A DNA stretch of 64,000 nucleotides from Haliclona indistincta (Eukaryota; Porifera; Demospongiae; Haplosclerida; Chalinidae), in assembly GCA_964017065.1 (NCBI GenBank), contig OZ024788.1:10476457-10540456 (forward strand), written 5' to 3'. Of the stretch, positions 1 to 10,942 are shown one piece after another (the first letter of the stretch is position 1; each line of letters opens with the position of its first letter). Position numbers and translations under genes: made by a program. The notes under the pieces were generated by a model. That model did no database searches, was not told where the DNA came from, and saw only the letters and a program-made list of their open reading frames with translations.

Positions 1-1920
1 AACAGGCCAACGGTTGTAAATCGGTCCTCCACCCAGGAACCGCCAGCGGAACAAATCGGATGTTTCACTAAATACTGGCAAAGTGACTGCCCTTGAGTGT
101 AACAAACGAATTATTTCATGGTAAATTCCCAATGCAAATGGATGCACAAGGGCAGGTCTGGCAGCAACCATGAATAAATCTCATGGTGCACAGCAGGACA
201 GTAGTGTCTGCTTTGCCAACTATTTAGGTAAGGCGCGTGCCCTACCAGAAGGTGGACTGCTCTGTAGTGCGCACCAGTGGCGGATCTAGCCTGAGGTGCT
301 TGGGGGGCCATAATTTATTCGTAATAATTATAAGTTTGTACAAGGCTTGTTTACATTCCATTGCGTGGTTTATAATTTTAAAATTTTAGGGGGGGCCTGG
401 CCCCCCCTGTAGATCTGCCACTGGTGCGCACCTTATATCACAACGAGCACGCTAACGCTAGTGGGACTTCGAACAAGTAAAAACAAAACAATTAATGTAT
501 GGCTCCTCATGTAACATTGGATTAACTATTACTTATTTGCTAATTGGTGCAGTTAGTTGAGAATTTGCTTTTAAACTGAAAGTATCCTGATCAAATCCAC
601 AAAGGCATTTTTTACTCTTTATACTTCTTTTTTTAAGTTCAAATAGATAGCAGTGACATAATCCTTCATGACATGTGACCAACAAAATTCTATATCGTGG
701 CAGCACTACTGGAATCAGATCATGCTAGTTATGTGCCTTTGTACCATCTATACTTAGTGTGTAGGAGGAACACATCTGATCATAGCTATCATATGTGGTA
801 TGGGCTATAGACCATTTCAGACGATAATCTTTTTTTTGTGTGCGCCCGTACAACACCGGACATGAGCGGGTTGACGCCACCACATTGACGGTATTCAGGG
901 GGTACGACAAGTTAATTTATTCTGACATATGCTGACATACGACACGCCCACTAACGAACAATGGAATGCATGCAGGATAGTTTAAATCTTTAGTGACTGA
1001 ATTATTTTGACGAAAATTCGACTTGCTCTAAACTGACAGTTTGTCTTGCATTTTCTACAACATGCAGTACGTTAGCTGTTCCAAACTAGCACTGTTGTTT
1101 CTTGGTATGTCAAAGTTTACAACCATGTACTAAACTCTGAGTTGGCCACTCCCACTTCTGAACTGAAGCCACTTAAGTGCTGCGACCTCGTCATTTTTCA
1201 GCCAATTTTGGTCTTCGTTTAGCCCTTGTGACTGATAAAAAAACCTGGTGGTGTCCAGGTGAGCAAACAGCATAGTTTAGACCATATTCCATGCCCAAGT
1301 ATGCATTTCCGAGCATCCTGAAGCCTTAAAATGCCAAAAGTGGTGATGGGCTCTGCCCCTTCGAACCCCGGGTTAATGGGGGGACACCCCCTTTAAAATT
1401 CCCCCCGTACTGTACGTTTTAATGGGGAGGGCGCACCGAAAAACAGGTGGTTTTTTCAGGTAAAGTCAAATAAACTTGATTTGACCTTTCTAGAGCACTT
1501 TTGCACTTTTTACGATGTCTAGAGTAGGTGGAGTCAATTATGGCTGCTAAAGCCACTATAGGCCTTAAAGGGTTAAACAGTTTCCCATCGCGCTATAGTA
1601 CATGGTATCGAGCTCAGGTTTGCATTGTTTACACTCCAGATCAAGGCAAGTAATATTCCAGAACAATTTTAGTGAAAATAGCTGAAACAAGTTATCTGCT
1701 GTTACAGTGATTGGACAACATTTGTGCGTATTGCAGCGAGAGCTTTTGTGCCACAGTCGCAATTTCTTTACATTATTAACCGAATGATGCTCTAGAATGA
1801 TAGCAATGCTGATTTGATCACGTTGGTGCTTTCTTGGGTGAATATTTTTGCCAACCAATTTTCTATCTTCCTCTCTCTGTACTGCAAAAACTAAAAGAGG
1901 TACGGGTGGGGTAAGGTAGC
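1..1920. other. Intergenic sequence without a supported gene
   Basis: Apart from the MITE at 275-423 I can support no gene here. Open frames up to about 124 codons exist (for example on the minus strand at 1565-1939), but they show no recognisable domain, splice structure or second copy in the window. A GC-rich patch near 1370-1440 and short TTAA/GGGTTAA motifs near 1562-1576 suggest further decayed transposon ends. Confidence 0.5.
275..423. mobile_element. hAT-type MITE, copy 1 (149 bp)
   Basis: The element begins CAGTGGCGGATCTAG and ends with the inverted form (TAGATCTGCCACTG). It is flanked by a perfect 8-bp direct repeat GTGCGCAC at 267-274 and 424-431. An 8-bp target duplication is the hallmark of the hAT superfamily. 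The interior is G-rich next to the left end and C-rich next to the right end, so the whole element can fold on itself. It has no coding capacity and would depend on a transposase encoded elsewhere. A second copy lies at 2816-2963. Confidence 0.88.
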
Positions 1921-2495
1921 TTAAGGGTGGAATTCCCAAACATCAGGATTACAAATATTTTGGTTTCTACTGTTAGTTGAAGGCTTGGTCAGTCACACTG
2001 ATCACCCAAGAAAGTCGCCATTCGTCTTGTGGGCGTTGCAAGCCCCACCCAATGACGAAAAGTTGCGTTTCTTTCCTGAGCATGCCACACCCACACAAAA
2101 TGTCAGACATAAACTTTGGTACACAAGGAAGAAACGTATGTATGGGATTTTGCAAAAAGGTCTCTGTCTGTAAGTTACAGAGGGGCGAATATTTAATGAG
2201 AAGACACGATTTCGGCAAAAATTCCCTACCAGCAAGAGCGATGGAAGAAGATACATCTACTTTTGCCAGAGTGCCAAAAAATGCCACCTCTCGCCCTCCC
2301 CACAACCCACCCACCCCTAGGTGGGTCTCTCGTGATTGCAGAGTACGAAATAATTTTGTTCCAAATACGGCAAGTGCTATTGGAGTGTGGGTACACCCAT
2401 TTTCCGTGTAAAACGGGCAAGTAATAGCCAGGACACTGTAGATTATATTGTGCAAAGGGCAGCAAGAAAGAATAGTTCGGGTAATCCTGGCTTAA
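1921..2495. mobile_element. TTAA-flanked repeat element, copy 1
   Basis: A block of about 575 bp is nearly identical to 4768-5343, and both copies stop abruptly at TTAA on each side (1921-1924 and 2492-2495) while the outer flanks differ. TTAA is the target site of piggyBac-type transposons. The ends (GGGTGGAA... and ...CCTGGC) are not clean inverted repeats, so the superfamily is tentative. Open frames on both strands are shared by the copies but resemble no known protein. Confidence 0.6.
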
Positions 2496-3243
2496 ACGAA
2501 AGCTCTTGGGCAGTAGTATCTATTTCGCAACATACTTACCATTCAAATTGTCCTGTAAAGACGTAGCAGACCAGGAAAGTTGCAATGTATTTTGGTTTTG
2601 CCTACGTGCAGGAACATCAGTAATGACTAGAGTTCTAATGAACACATACCCGTGCGCTGAGCTAGGAGCTAAACACGATTACTGCAACACGCACGTTACA
2701 GCTAGCCCATAGACAGCTCCAGAAAAATAGATGGTAGCGCACATGCACTAACAGTTGATTGACACATCACAGAAGGCCTCAAGAAAGACTGATACCGTCT
2801 CAAGAAGCTCTGACGCAGTGGCGGATCTGGCCTGAGGTGCTTGGGGGGCCTTAATTTATTCATGTGATTTGTATAGTTAAAAATATACTACATTCGTATA
2901 TAAAATATGGGGGGCCTGACCAATTTAGGGTGGGGCCTGGCCCCCTCTGTAGATCCGCCACTGCTCTGACGTACGGTACATGTGAGACTGAGTGAGGACA
3001 TCAACATGGATAGGAGGTTGGGTGACAATACCGTAAAGTGCTCTTACAAGGACACGTAGCTTTAGAAAGCCATGGATTAGCCGCTCGAGCATGGCTTGCC
3101 AGCACAGAAAAGGTCTTCATAGCACTATAAATTCAGTGAAGAAGGTGCAGAGAGTTTTTTTGTAGAGAGTTTCGAGCGGTAAGACGTAAACAAGCGTGTT
3201 TTTTGACGACACACATATAACATACACAGACGGACACGGGATA
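2496..3243. other. Spacer with a MITE
   Basis: Apart from the hAT-type MITE at 2816-2963 I see no gene. The 68-codon plus-strand frame at 2506-2712 has no recognisable motif. Confidence 0.4.
2816..2963. mobile_element. hAT-type MITE, copy 2 (148 bp)
   Basis: It has the same CAGTGGCGGATCTGG... / ...TAGATCCGCCACTG ends as the element at 275-423. It is flanked by a different perfect 8-bp duplication, CTCTGACG, at 2808-2815 and 2964-2971. Two copies with independent 8-bp duplications show that this family moved by hAT-style transposition. The interior has diverged in the AT-rich centre. Confidence 0.9.
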
Positions 3244-3329
3244 GTACCTGTTTGCCTACTCCCACTTCGCCTACTCCCATTTTGCCTACTTACAGCCCCA
3301 AAGGGACGTTTTGCCTAGTCACGTGCGCA

Positions 3330-3767
3330 AGCCGCCTTCGGCGGCTTATATTATCTACGCGCGCGTACAGAATCACTATACCTGCGAAGCAAGATATTCT
3401 TGCGAGTGACTTGGAAGGAACACTAGCGGAGTCCAAGTCTCATCCCTCGCTCTCACTTGTGACAGCTACAGCTAATATTGCCTCAAGTTGGAACAGCATA
3501 TGGGATGAGGCACTTGAGCTGGGTGTTCGTGGAACTAAGCTAATGCAGGGGTTTTTTAATGCTCTTTCAAGACCGACCTTTGGTGAGAGACTATGTCCTC
3601 ATTGTGGCGATAAAATTCCATCGAACTATTATGAACATCTGTTTTCAAGTCATCTACCTGAGTCAAAATACAGCACTGAGACCACAATACAATGGCTGGA
3701 GAACAAGAACTTTCATGATCTTATTAACCTTGCTGAGAAAATCTCATGTCTAAAGTTCACAGACTGA
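3330..3767 (+). pseudogene. C-terminal fragment of a LINE-type reverse transcriptase protein
   Basis: The open frame runs through 3767 and upstream into the inverted-repeat arm, without an ATG start. The C-terminal part carries WNSIWDEALELGVRGTK and a CPHCGDKIPSNYYEHLFSSH segment, a C-x2-C...H-x4-H pattern typical of the tail that follows the RT domain in non-LTR retrotransposons. The frame is followed at 3838-3857 by tandem ACTTTGA units of the kind found at LINE 3' ends. No RT catalytic motif remains, so this is a 5'-truncated copy. The family is inferred from the overall pattern. Confidence 0.55.
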
Positions 3768-3837
3768 CTCTATATTTTTTATTTCATCTACTTAGTTCTT
3801 GTTTTTGTCATTATTATCCCGTAGAGGGCAACAGTAA

Positions 3838-3857
3838 TAAACTTTGAACTTTGAACT
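3838..3857 (+). repeat. LINE-like 3' tail repeats
   Basis: Tandem ACTTTGA units (TAAACTTTGAACTTTGAACT) directly follow the truncated LINE-like frame and mark the probable end of that retrotransposon copy. Confidence 0.55.
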
Positions 3858-3893
3858 ATAATGGCTTGTTTATAGCACTGGTCGGTCAGCTGG

Positions 3894-3966
3894 TTCTGGT
3901 GGCGCAGCGGTTTAGTGCGGTGGCTTGTAGTGCAAATGTCCAGGGTTCGATTCCCGTTCAGTACTT
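3894..3966 (+). repeat. tRNA-derived SINE head (Pol III A and B boxes)
   Basis: TGGCGCAGCGGTTTAG at about 3900-3915 matches a Pol III A box, and GGTTCGATTCC at 3944-3954 is a perfect B box at normal tRNA spacing. The arms do not pair well enough for a functional tRNA. The following T-rich tract and the LINE tail just upstream fit a tRNA-derived SINE. Confidence 0.65.
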
Positions 3967-4088
3967 ATTAATCTACTTTTTTAATTTTTTTTCCCAGAAA
4001 ACTTAAGTTTTTTTTAACTAAGTCGATCGTCGGGACAGCTTGCAGATCCAGTGAAGGACGAAGGCCCTGTTTAGGACGACCCTCTCGA

Positions 4089-4192
4089 CGATCCTTAGGC
4101 TTACCAAGGGCCGAAGGCCCGGTTTAGGACACCCTCCCGACGATCCTTAGGCTTACCAAGGGCCGAAGGCCCGGTTTAGGACACCCTCCCGA
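4089..4192 (+). repeat. 52-bp tandem repeat, two units
   Basis: Two consecutive 52-bp units start at 4089 and 4141. Each begins CGATCCTTAGGCTTACC and contains the self-complementary phrase GGGCCGAAGGCCC. A partial degenerate unit precedes them near 4053-4088. Confidence 0.8.
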
Positions 4193-4215
4193 CTTTGCAC
4201 AGTTAGGAGAAGGTT

Positions 4216-4241
4216 TTTAGGGTTCAGGGTTTAGGGTTTAG
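4216..4241 (+). repeat. Short telomere-like TTTAGGG tract
   Basis: The run TTAGGGTTCAGGGTTTAGGG is followed by one further TTTA. It lies just inside the right arm of the composite element. It is too short to be a telomere and could be an interstitial relic or part of the transposon. Confidence 0.5.
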
Positions 4242-4767
4242 TTTTGCTTACTTCTAGTAGGCAAAACGTCCCTTTGGGGCTGTAAGTATATATAGGCAAA
4301 ATGGGAGTAGGCGAAGTGGGAGTAGGCGAACAGGTACCAAATCACGGACACAAACGCATAACCCTCGCGCATACTGCGCACGGGTAATTAGCTTGTCGTA
4401 CCCCCTGGATGGTAATGTGCTGCAGGCAAAACACAAGGCTTCATCTCTTTGCATGCTTAGCTAGGTACTTTGGGCACACAAGCTAAAGTATGTGTGCTTA
4501 AATGAGTTATTACAGCTTGAAAACTCGCGTTTCTATCTCTCGAACAGCCAGCAAAACGGGAAATATAGAGAAAACGCAGTGACTACTGAAATTTTGGTTG
4601 ATTTTACTGGCACACTGTGTTGACGTGCAACTACATTAAGGTAGCGAACAATACTGGATAACAACCTTGATCAAACAAAACTGGACCAGTTTTTGGCAGT
4701 CAAATGCTTGCTAACTTCGCTTTCTTGACCGAGATTGTGACAGAAACGTTCATTTGCATATAAACTC

Positions 4768-5343
4768 TTAAGGGTGGAAATCCCAAACATCAGGATTACG
4801 AATGTTTTGGTTTCTACTGTTAGTTGAAGGCTTGGTCAGTCACACTGATCACCCAAGAAAGTCGCCATTCGTCTTGTGGGCGTAGCAAGCCCCACCCAAT
4901 GACGAAAAGTTGCGTTTCTTTCCTGAGCATGCCACACCCACACAAAATGTCAGACATAAACTTTGGTAGACAAGGAAGAAACGCATGTATCGGATTTTGC
5001 AAAAAGGTCTCTGTCTGTAAGTTACAGAGGGGCGAATATTTAATGAGAACACACGATTTCGGCAAAAATCCCCTACCAGCAAGAGCGATGGAAGAAGATA
5101 CATCTCCTTTTGCCAGAGCGCCAAAAAAATGCCACCTGACGCCCTCCCCACAACCCACCCACCCCTATGTGGGTCTCTCCTGATTGCCAAGTACGAAATA
5201 ATTTTGTTCCAAATACGGCAAGTGCTACTGGAGTGTGGGTACACCCATTTTCCTTGTAAAACGGGCAAGTAATAGCCAGGACACTGTAGATTATATTGTG
5301 CAAAGGGCAGCAAGAAAGAATAGTTCGGGTTTTCCTGGCTTAA
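4768..5343. mobile_element. TTAA-flanked repeat element, copy 2
   Basis: Near-identical partner of 1921-2495, bounded by TTAA at 4768-4771 and 5340-5343 with unrelated outer flanks. Small substitutions and single-base indels shift the shared open frames between the copies, which argues against their being protein-coding. Confidence 0.6.
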
Positions 5344-6021
5344 GCTTGCAATGTAATATTCTATCATTTGCAAGTGGAAAGTAGCCGGCCAAGCGCGCAA
5401 AGAAACGAATGTCTTGTGTTTTACAATTATGTCAATGTGATTGTCAAAAAAATAATGGTCTAAAGGCAGGCTGTGTGAAGTTAGTGAAACTTAAACCACG
5501 TCAACGCATGTCTGACAAATCATCATGCATGCTAAATAGAGTGTCCGGAATTAGGAACCGTCCACATGTAAGGAAGGGCCCCTCCCTTTTTATGTATAAT
5601 ATTTACTTACCGAACTTGGCTTTTCCTTGGTCGCCATCTTTCTCGGTTCGTACTCGAACTACTCACCTTTCTGTCAGCCCCCTGCCACAATGACGCTGTA
5701 GCAGGGGGCACGGCGCAAGCGGCAGTGTGTAACTAAGGGCTCACGTCTCACCTCACAGATCTCATGCTCAGTAGTAGTACCGTGAGCCCCGCCCTAACCG
5801 CGCAGCTTATAATGATAATTTTATTCACAATACGTGAACCCGCCAATCCCTCCGCATACTAGAAGAATACTGACTAATACCTATGCTAATACATGTACTT
5901 CCAAAACAACAATAATAGCTAGTGTAATTATTTCAATACTTCTGGTTAAACTGATGTCACAATGTCCACAAAACTATCAATAAAACTGTAACTGGTGAGT
6001 TTGATTATGAACACACTATGA
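5344..6021. other. Spacer downstream of the Tudor gene
   Basis: No gene is supported. The plus-strand frame at 5409-5693 lacks any recognisable motif. The segment from about 5800 to 6021 probably holds the 3' UTR of the minus-strand Tudor gene, because the AT-rich sequence continues directly from its stop codon. Confidence 0.4.
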
Positions 6022-9000
6022 TCATGGTGACCGCACTCCTACTCCAGGCAGGTATCCCACGTTAGTTCCTTCACTGACGAGAGTGTCTCCCACACTGTCC
6101 CACCCGTTGCCGTCAAAGTAGAGGTGCACTGGTGTTGATGGCATGAGACTGGAAGCCACAGAGGAGGAAGAGGAGGGAGGGACAACCGGAGAGCTCACAA
6201 AATAAGCATATACCTACAAAAAGGAATTAAACAGCAATGAGGATTGCAAAGGCAAAGCGTTGTACAATGCCTAAGTTTTTTCTTGTGCTACACTCGCTTA
6301 TAGTATAAGGCAGTGGGCATACAGCAATTTTACCGTAGACGCAGAAATATTTGAGGTGAATTTATTTTCGAGAATGAGGCAGCCTTGAAAACTAATCAGA
6401 ATAATTTATAAGTGAAACGAAAATTTGAAACAGTACTGAACATACACGTGTTGGATTAGTCCATCCAAGTCTTACTGTAACTATTCAGCGCTTTTAAAAC
6501 TCTGTAGCTTGAGCTGACAAGCTGCCAGATCTAGTGACTGCTACTGCTTTTTTCGTGTGCGTGAAACAATTTTTTTGCGATGTTCAAATTCAACCATCGA
6601 AAATTAAATCCCTTGAAAATTTTAACATATCTGCATCTACTTTACAATTAACAAGTGTCAACCGTAGAGCGAAAATCGTATTGAAGCTGAATCAAGCTGA
6701 ATGAACCAATGTAATAAACCTTTCAAACAAGGACTTTATGCTTTTGTGACTGTTGCATGAAGAAATGAACAGACTTCACGAAACCCTCGGCGTGTTGCAC
6801 ACTGTAGAGTTAGCTCCTTAGTTATGGTTTGCAGAAGGAGCTTTGCAGCTAAAAGCAAACCTGCTTGCTATAGAAATTGCACTGCTAACCAGAAGACAGC
6901 AAAGTGCTGACCACAAGACAAGGTGTGTCAAGTGGGCGTGACCGTGAACACGAGTAGGTAGCCATTGCTCTTGGCTTTGATAGGCTTTTTCTTGAGATGT
7001 CTACGCACCCCCAGAGCTGTCCTGCTGTTTAGATGGAATCTACAAGTACCTAGATAGTCAACTATGGGCGCTTTTGTCGTCAGAGAGGTCAAAGATGGCC
7101 GTCAAGGTGAGCCAGCCATACATAACTCGAGAACGAAAGCACTTTAGCAAAATCCACAAGTCACATTGCAAGCCATTGTCATGCTAAGCCTGTTCATGCC
7201 TTTACCGAGTTTCAGAAGTGAGCGATGGTCTCTGTAGCTCGATGGACAGAATGAATGAATGAATGAACGAATGACAAAGCAAGTACCGTAACCCTCGCGC
7301 ATGCGCCGAGGGTTAATAAAACCTCCATACTAGTTTCGCAAATATCTACGTGAAACAAGCTCAACACACAAGATGATGATCTCACTAACATGTAAATATG
7401 TCACTAAACAAAATACACACAGCATACAATGGCATAATTACTCACTTTCTTGTTTCTGAGGTTCTGCCAGAGCCACTGGTTATCTAGTTTCCACCACTTC
7501 CCATCCTCTCTCGTACTGACCAGTCCATGGAGGTGACAGGGCAGGGCAAGAGAGGGGAGCAAGGAGAGGGAGAGAGGAGGAGGAATACAAGAGAGCTGAT
7601 GCAGAGCAACAGTATGGAGTATGCCTGTATCAACACACAGCACAGATATCTGAGGAGAAGAGAAACAGAAAAAGCTCATAAATTATTCTTATGCATGAAC
7701 CTGCTAATGATAACAAAAGCACGTTTCACGTTCTACAATTTTTCTAACAAGAGATATACTCAATGTTGTACCAGAGAAGAATGAATATAGTTTACCACTT
7801 GTTGTGAGAGATGGTTGGTTTTCACAGATTCCACTCTAACTCTGAAATACTTCTCAGCCAATAGGACCGAGTACAGCTGACCAACACACACCTACACACA
7901 GAGAGAGATAGAAACACACAGCGACAAATGAAGTTGAAACAAAAAATTCACGATAAAAAAAAAACGATAATATTCTGGTTATCTAGACAAAAGAGTTAAT
8001 AAATTCAAGGATAAATTTCAATGTGATCAGTGTATGTGTTCTGTAGAGTTATGACTCCGCCTACCTGTTGTGGAGGGGTTGGGTCTAAACTAGCTGCTAT
8101 ACTGGAACTGATATTATCCAGATCAGAACAAGGGTCAGAGGACAACTGGAGCCATAACAGATTAGGAGAGACAACCTAATGGAGGGAGAGGGAGAGGGAG
8201 CGGGAGGAAGAGGGAGGGAGGGAGAGAGGGAGGGAGAGAGTGAGAGTGAGAGAGAGGGAGGGAGAGAGAGAGAGAGGGAAGATGATTGTGTCAACAGACA
8301 AAATACAACTTTTTTTTCTTTCGATTTTGCTGATCTGAAAATTATCATTTTTGCTAGCTTACTAGCATAAGTCAGTTTTAGTGAAGCGCCACGCACACGC
8401 ACACACACACACGCACACGCACACACACACGCACACACACACACACACGCACACACACACGCACACACACAGACACACACACACACACATGCACACGCAC
8501 GCACACACACACACACACAATGATCTCCTCACCTCACTAACAGTAACACAAGTCAGACCATTCTCATTAGGAACACAGATGGCTGATGTTGTAATTCCTT
8601 GAGCACCAGGTGATCTGCCCCACCCCTCACTGTCCAAGTGGCTGTCTTCACTACTAATAGATAACCGATTACCGAAAGTTGTGATTGATTGATTGGAATT
8701 GTCCGGGTCAGCTGAAATAGATGAAGGAGTGGCTTTGTGATGGTGCGAGTGTTGTGGAGGTGTAGTATTGTGATTTTGGGAGAGTGAGGGTATTGTCTGC
8801 TGAACATGTGACTCAGGAAGTGCGTGTTTCAGAGTGGGTGTGGTTCGATAGAGAGAACGAGGAGTCTGGCGAGCATGTGACAGTGAAGGTGTGTGATTCA
8901 GAGTGGGTGTGGTTTGACCGAGAGTGGGCGGTGTTTGGTGAGCACGTGAGAGTGTCTCGGTAGTTTGCTGAGTGCAATAAGCAAAGGAAGAGCTGGTAAT

Positions 9001-9054
9001 GGTCTTCACAATATTAGTAGAAGTGGAAAATGATATCTCTGGAATTGAAGTGAC
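6022..9054 (-). CDS. Tudor-domain protein, 3' part, five exons
   Basis: Five exons join on the minus strand, all with phase-0 introns: 9054-8533, 8175-8065, 7891-7796, 7649-7446 and 6213-6022 (stop at 6024-6022). Each junction has a GT donor and an AG acceptor, and every exon length is a multiple of three. Exon 1 is a Ser/Thr/Pro/His-rich linker ending LTCVTVSE. The rest reads as an extended Tudor domain: VVSPNLLWLQLSS, GQLYSVLLAEKYFRVRVESV, VLCVDTGILHTV, LPSLALPCHLHGL, VYAYFVSS. Such domains bind dimethyl-arginine on Piwi-type proteins in germ granules. The usual FVDYGN is CVDTGI here, so the aromatic cage may be incomplete. The 5' end of the gene was not found. Confidence 0.85.
7288..7316. 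repeat. Short GC-rich palindrome in a Tudor intron
   Basis: TAACCCTCGCGCATGCGC is followed by CGAGGGTTA, giving a near-perfect stem. A related phrase (AACCCTCGCGCATACTGCGC) occurs at about 4361-4380, so this may be a short dispersed element. Confidence 0.45.
8179..8280 (+). repeat. Purine-rich GGGAGA simple repeat
   Basis: A run of GGAG/GAGA units in the intron between the 8533-9054 and 8065-8175 Tudor exons. Read on the minus strand it is the pyrimidine-rich stretch that precedes the splice acceptor at 8176. Confidence 0.8.
8390..8520 (+). repeat. CA/TG microsatellite
   Basis: About 130 bp of (CA)n interrupted by CG and TG steps, inside the same Tudor intron. The long histidine/threonine or cysteine/valine frames through it are artefacts of the repeat. 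Confidence 0.95.
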
Positions 9055-9386
9055 CTGGAAAATAAACAAAAACATCATACATGTAATGAAAAACATCATA
9101 CCAGCACACAATAATAATTATTTTTAATGTAAAAAGAGAAAAGAGACTGGTTCACAATTACACACTCAGCTCGTGCTGCAGCAAATTAAAATTTTATGTT
9201 GAGCAACATACCAACTTGTTGGTATTGCAATTGAGAATCTTAAAAAAGTCCTAAATCATGATGCTTTGAGGAATGAAACATATTGAATGAGATCGATTGT
9301 GAACCAGCCCTTTGCATACATCTTGGACATAAATATACAAATAAAAACAATTTGAAACAAATAAAATAAATTTTTGATGAAAATAA

Positions 9387-9423
9387 GCCTGTTTCACACA
9401 ACACATTGTGTAAAAACAGGCTT
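9387..9423. repeat. Inverted repeat (hairpin)
   Basis: AAGCCTGTTT... is mirrored by ...AAACAGGCTT with a short loop containing ACACA/TGTGT. No gene ends here, so it is more likely a transposon relic than a terminator. Confidence 0.5.
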
Positions 9424-9442
9424 AAATAAAAATCTGTGAATA

Positions 9443-9556
9443 GTAGTTATAATTATACCGATCAGGAGGTGTTTAAGCGATTTAAAGCCCGCAAGCGTAG
9501 CCCAAGGGCTTTAAATGCTTAAATGCTTAAACGCCGACTGTGAGGTATATAACTAC
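9443..9556. mobile_element. Palindromic MITE-like element
   Basis: The ends GTAGTTATA... and ...TATAACTAC are inverted. The interior carries a second inverted pair (TTTAAAGCCC / GGGCTTTAAA), so most of the 114 bp can fold. The superfamily is unclear and no second copy was found in this window. Confidence 0.5.
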
Positions 9557-9890
9557 TTTAAACCATAGTGCGCTGCTTGCCTAACGTCTAGCTGGCTACC
9601 TTGCGTCGCAGGAAGACCGCACGGCAGCCCGAGCGCCGTTTGTTTGTAGATTCTCGAACGTGGCGGCCATCTTGAAACGCGTGCGGGCTGTACACGATTT
9701 ATAGCCCACATTAACGTTCGTTACATCAAAGAGAATTATTCATACTATGGTTTAATCATAATTACAACTGGATTCATTGTTAGTCCAAGCATGGGTGTCA
9801 CACACGATCAAAACTCTTTCATAATAATAGCAAAATTTTGATTGCTTAACTAATATTTTGGATACTTTTTGACAAGCATGCAGCTGCAAG

Positions 9891-10091
9891 CTAATAGCAA
9901 ACAAATGCAGCAAAATAACAACAATGACTCAGAAAACTGACTAACACTAAGTTAAAAGCACAGGTCACACGACTAAACATAATATGATGAGTACTAAGCA
10001 AAGGATTGATTCCATCAAAGTAGACGACTGAGTTAGGGTAAGTGCGACTAAGTGGAAGATTCGACAAGAGCAAGAGTAGCAAGACGTTCAT
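9891..10091 (-). CDS. Hypothetical 66-aa protein with a signal-like start
   Basis: The frame starts at an ATG (10091-10089). It opens MNVLLLLLLSNLPLSRTYPN, which looks like a signal peptide, and ends with a second hydrophobic stretch (LVLVSFLSHCCYFAAFVCY). I recognise no family, and no splice site, promoter or duplicate supports it. It may be a chance frame in AT-rich DNA. Confidence 0.2.
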   Translation of the reverse strand: MNVLLLLLLSNLPLSRTYPNSVVYFDGINPLLSTHHIMFSRVTCAFNLVLVSFLSHCCYFAAFVCY

Positions 10092-10942
10092 CGTGACGAA
10101 TGCCGAGCAGAACTGAATCGTCCTCAAAGCATCTCAGTCAAACCATCACGCAAATGAAGAACTAAACATGACAACACATTTAACAAAATACATGCAACTA
10201 AAAATAGGGTACAACTTTTACTGTTGGAGAAAGATTAACACTGAATAAAAGGAAGTCAATAAAGTGTACGTTTGAGTTTAATATCATTTTAGTACGTAAA
10301 TTCCAACGTATTATTCAGTACAAACACTGACATCAAAATGTGACTTCACTACAATCATTTCTGCATAAAATTGGAAAGAGCGGATAAGCCCTGCTGTACT
10401 GTAGATTCAGTGTAATTGTTTAGCAGTTTTTGAATATTGCAGCAGCAGCCCAGGATTTGGTAATGTGCTTTTTGGGCTCTCGAGACAAAGCCCTCTTTTT
10501 ACAGTGCCCATTTCAGAACTGACTTCAGTAACATTGTAAGCAGTGACTCAGTGCTTGATCATGACGACTGAACGATACCATTAGTAAATGCAACAAAATA
10601 ATGTGGAGACTTTGACACAAAGAGCTTTGCCATCATTCACTTATCGACTAAATGCTCTAGTTCTCAAATAAATAGCATTTTTTAATCCAAAGATTGTAAA
10701 ATTATGAATGGATTAGGATCTATGACGTCAGCACATTATCTGTGCACAACTTTGTACAGCTCTCAATGAACAAACGTGATGTCACAATTGCGTTCCCATT
10801 CAACGTCAACATGGTTCTCTAGTGTCACCATCATGCATGTTGTCTTACATACCAATCACATGCAACATTCTGCACATGCTCTATCATAGCTGAGCATGAA
10901 TTTTGTGTGTTAATGCGTGAACCTGCGTGTGACAGAAAGTAA

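Larger units (their letters stand above)
3244..4337. mobile_element. Composite element with about 80-bp inverted ends
   Basis: The left end (3244-3320, GTACCTGTTTGCCTACTCCC...) recurs as its reverse complement at about 4254-4337. It differs mainly by a small TATA insertion. Each arm contains the phrase GCCTACTCCCA twice. Between the arms lie a LINE-like coding end, a LINE 3' tail, a tRNA-like SINE segment, a 52-bp tandem repeat and telomere-like TTTAGGG repeats. I found no clear target duplication. It could be a foldback transposon that captured other elements, or two inverted copies of a short repeat that flank them by chance. Confidence 0.6.
9055..10942. other. Spacer upstream of the Tudor exons
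   Basis: No further Tudor exon could be recognised. The sequence includes the inverted-repeat structures at 9387-9423 and 9443-9556 and one possible secreted-protein frame at 9891-10091. A CRE-like TGACGTCA near 10718 has no convincing gene next to it. Confidence 0.4.

Noticed and set aside
1977..2455. Protein genes of 144-160 codons on either strand
   Set aside because: The second copy of the element (4768-5343) changes these frames by indels, so they are not kept as coding.
3894..3966. Functional tRNA gene
   Set aside because: A and B boxes are present, but the acceptor and anticodon arms do not pair, and it sits next to a LINE tail as a SINE would.
4216..4241. Chromosome end
   Set aside because: Only about three degenerate TTTAGGG units, with non-telomeric sequence on both sides.
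8362..8520. Cysteine/valine- and histidine/threonine-rich frames
   Set aside because: Pure consequence of the CA/TG microsatellite within a Tudor intron.
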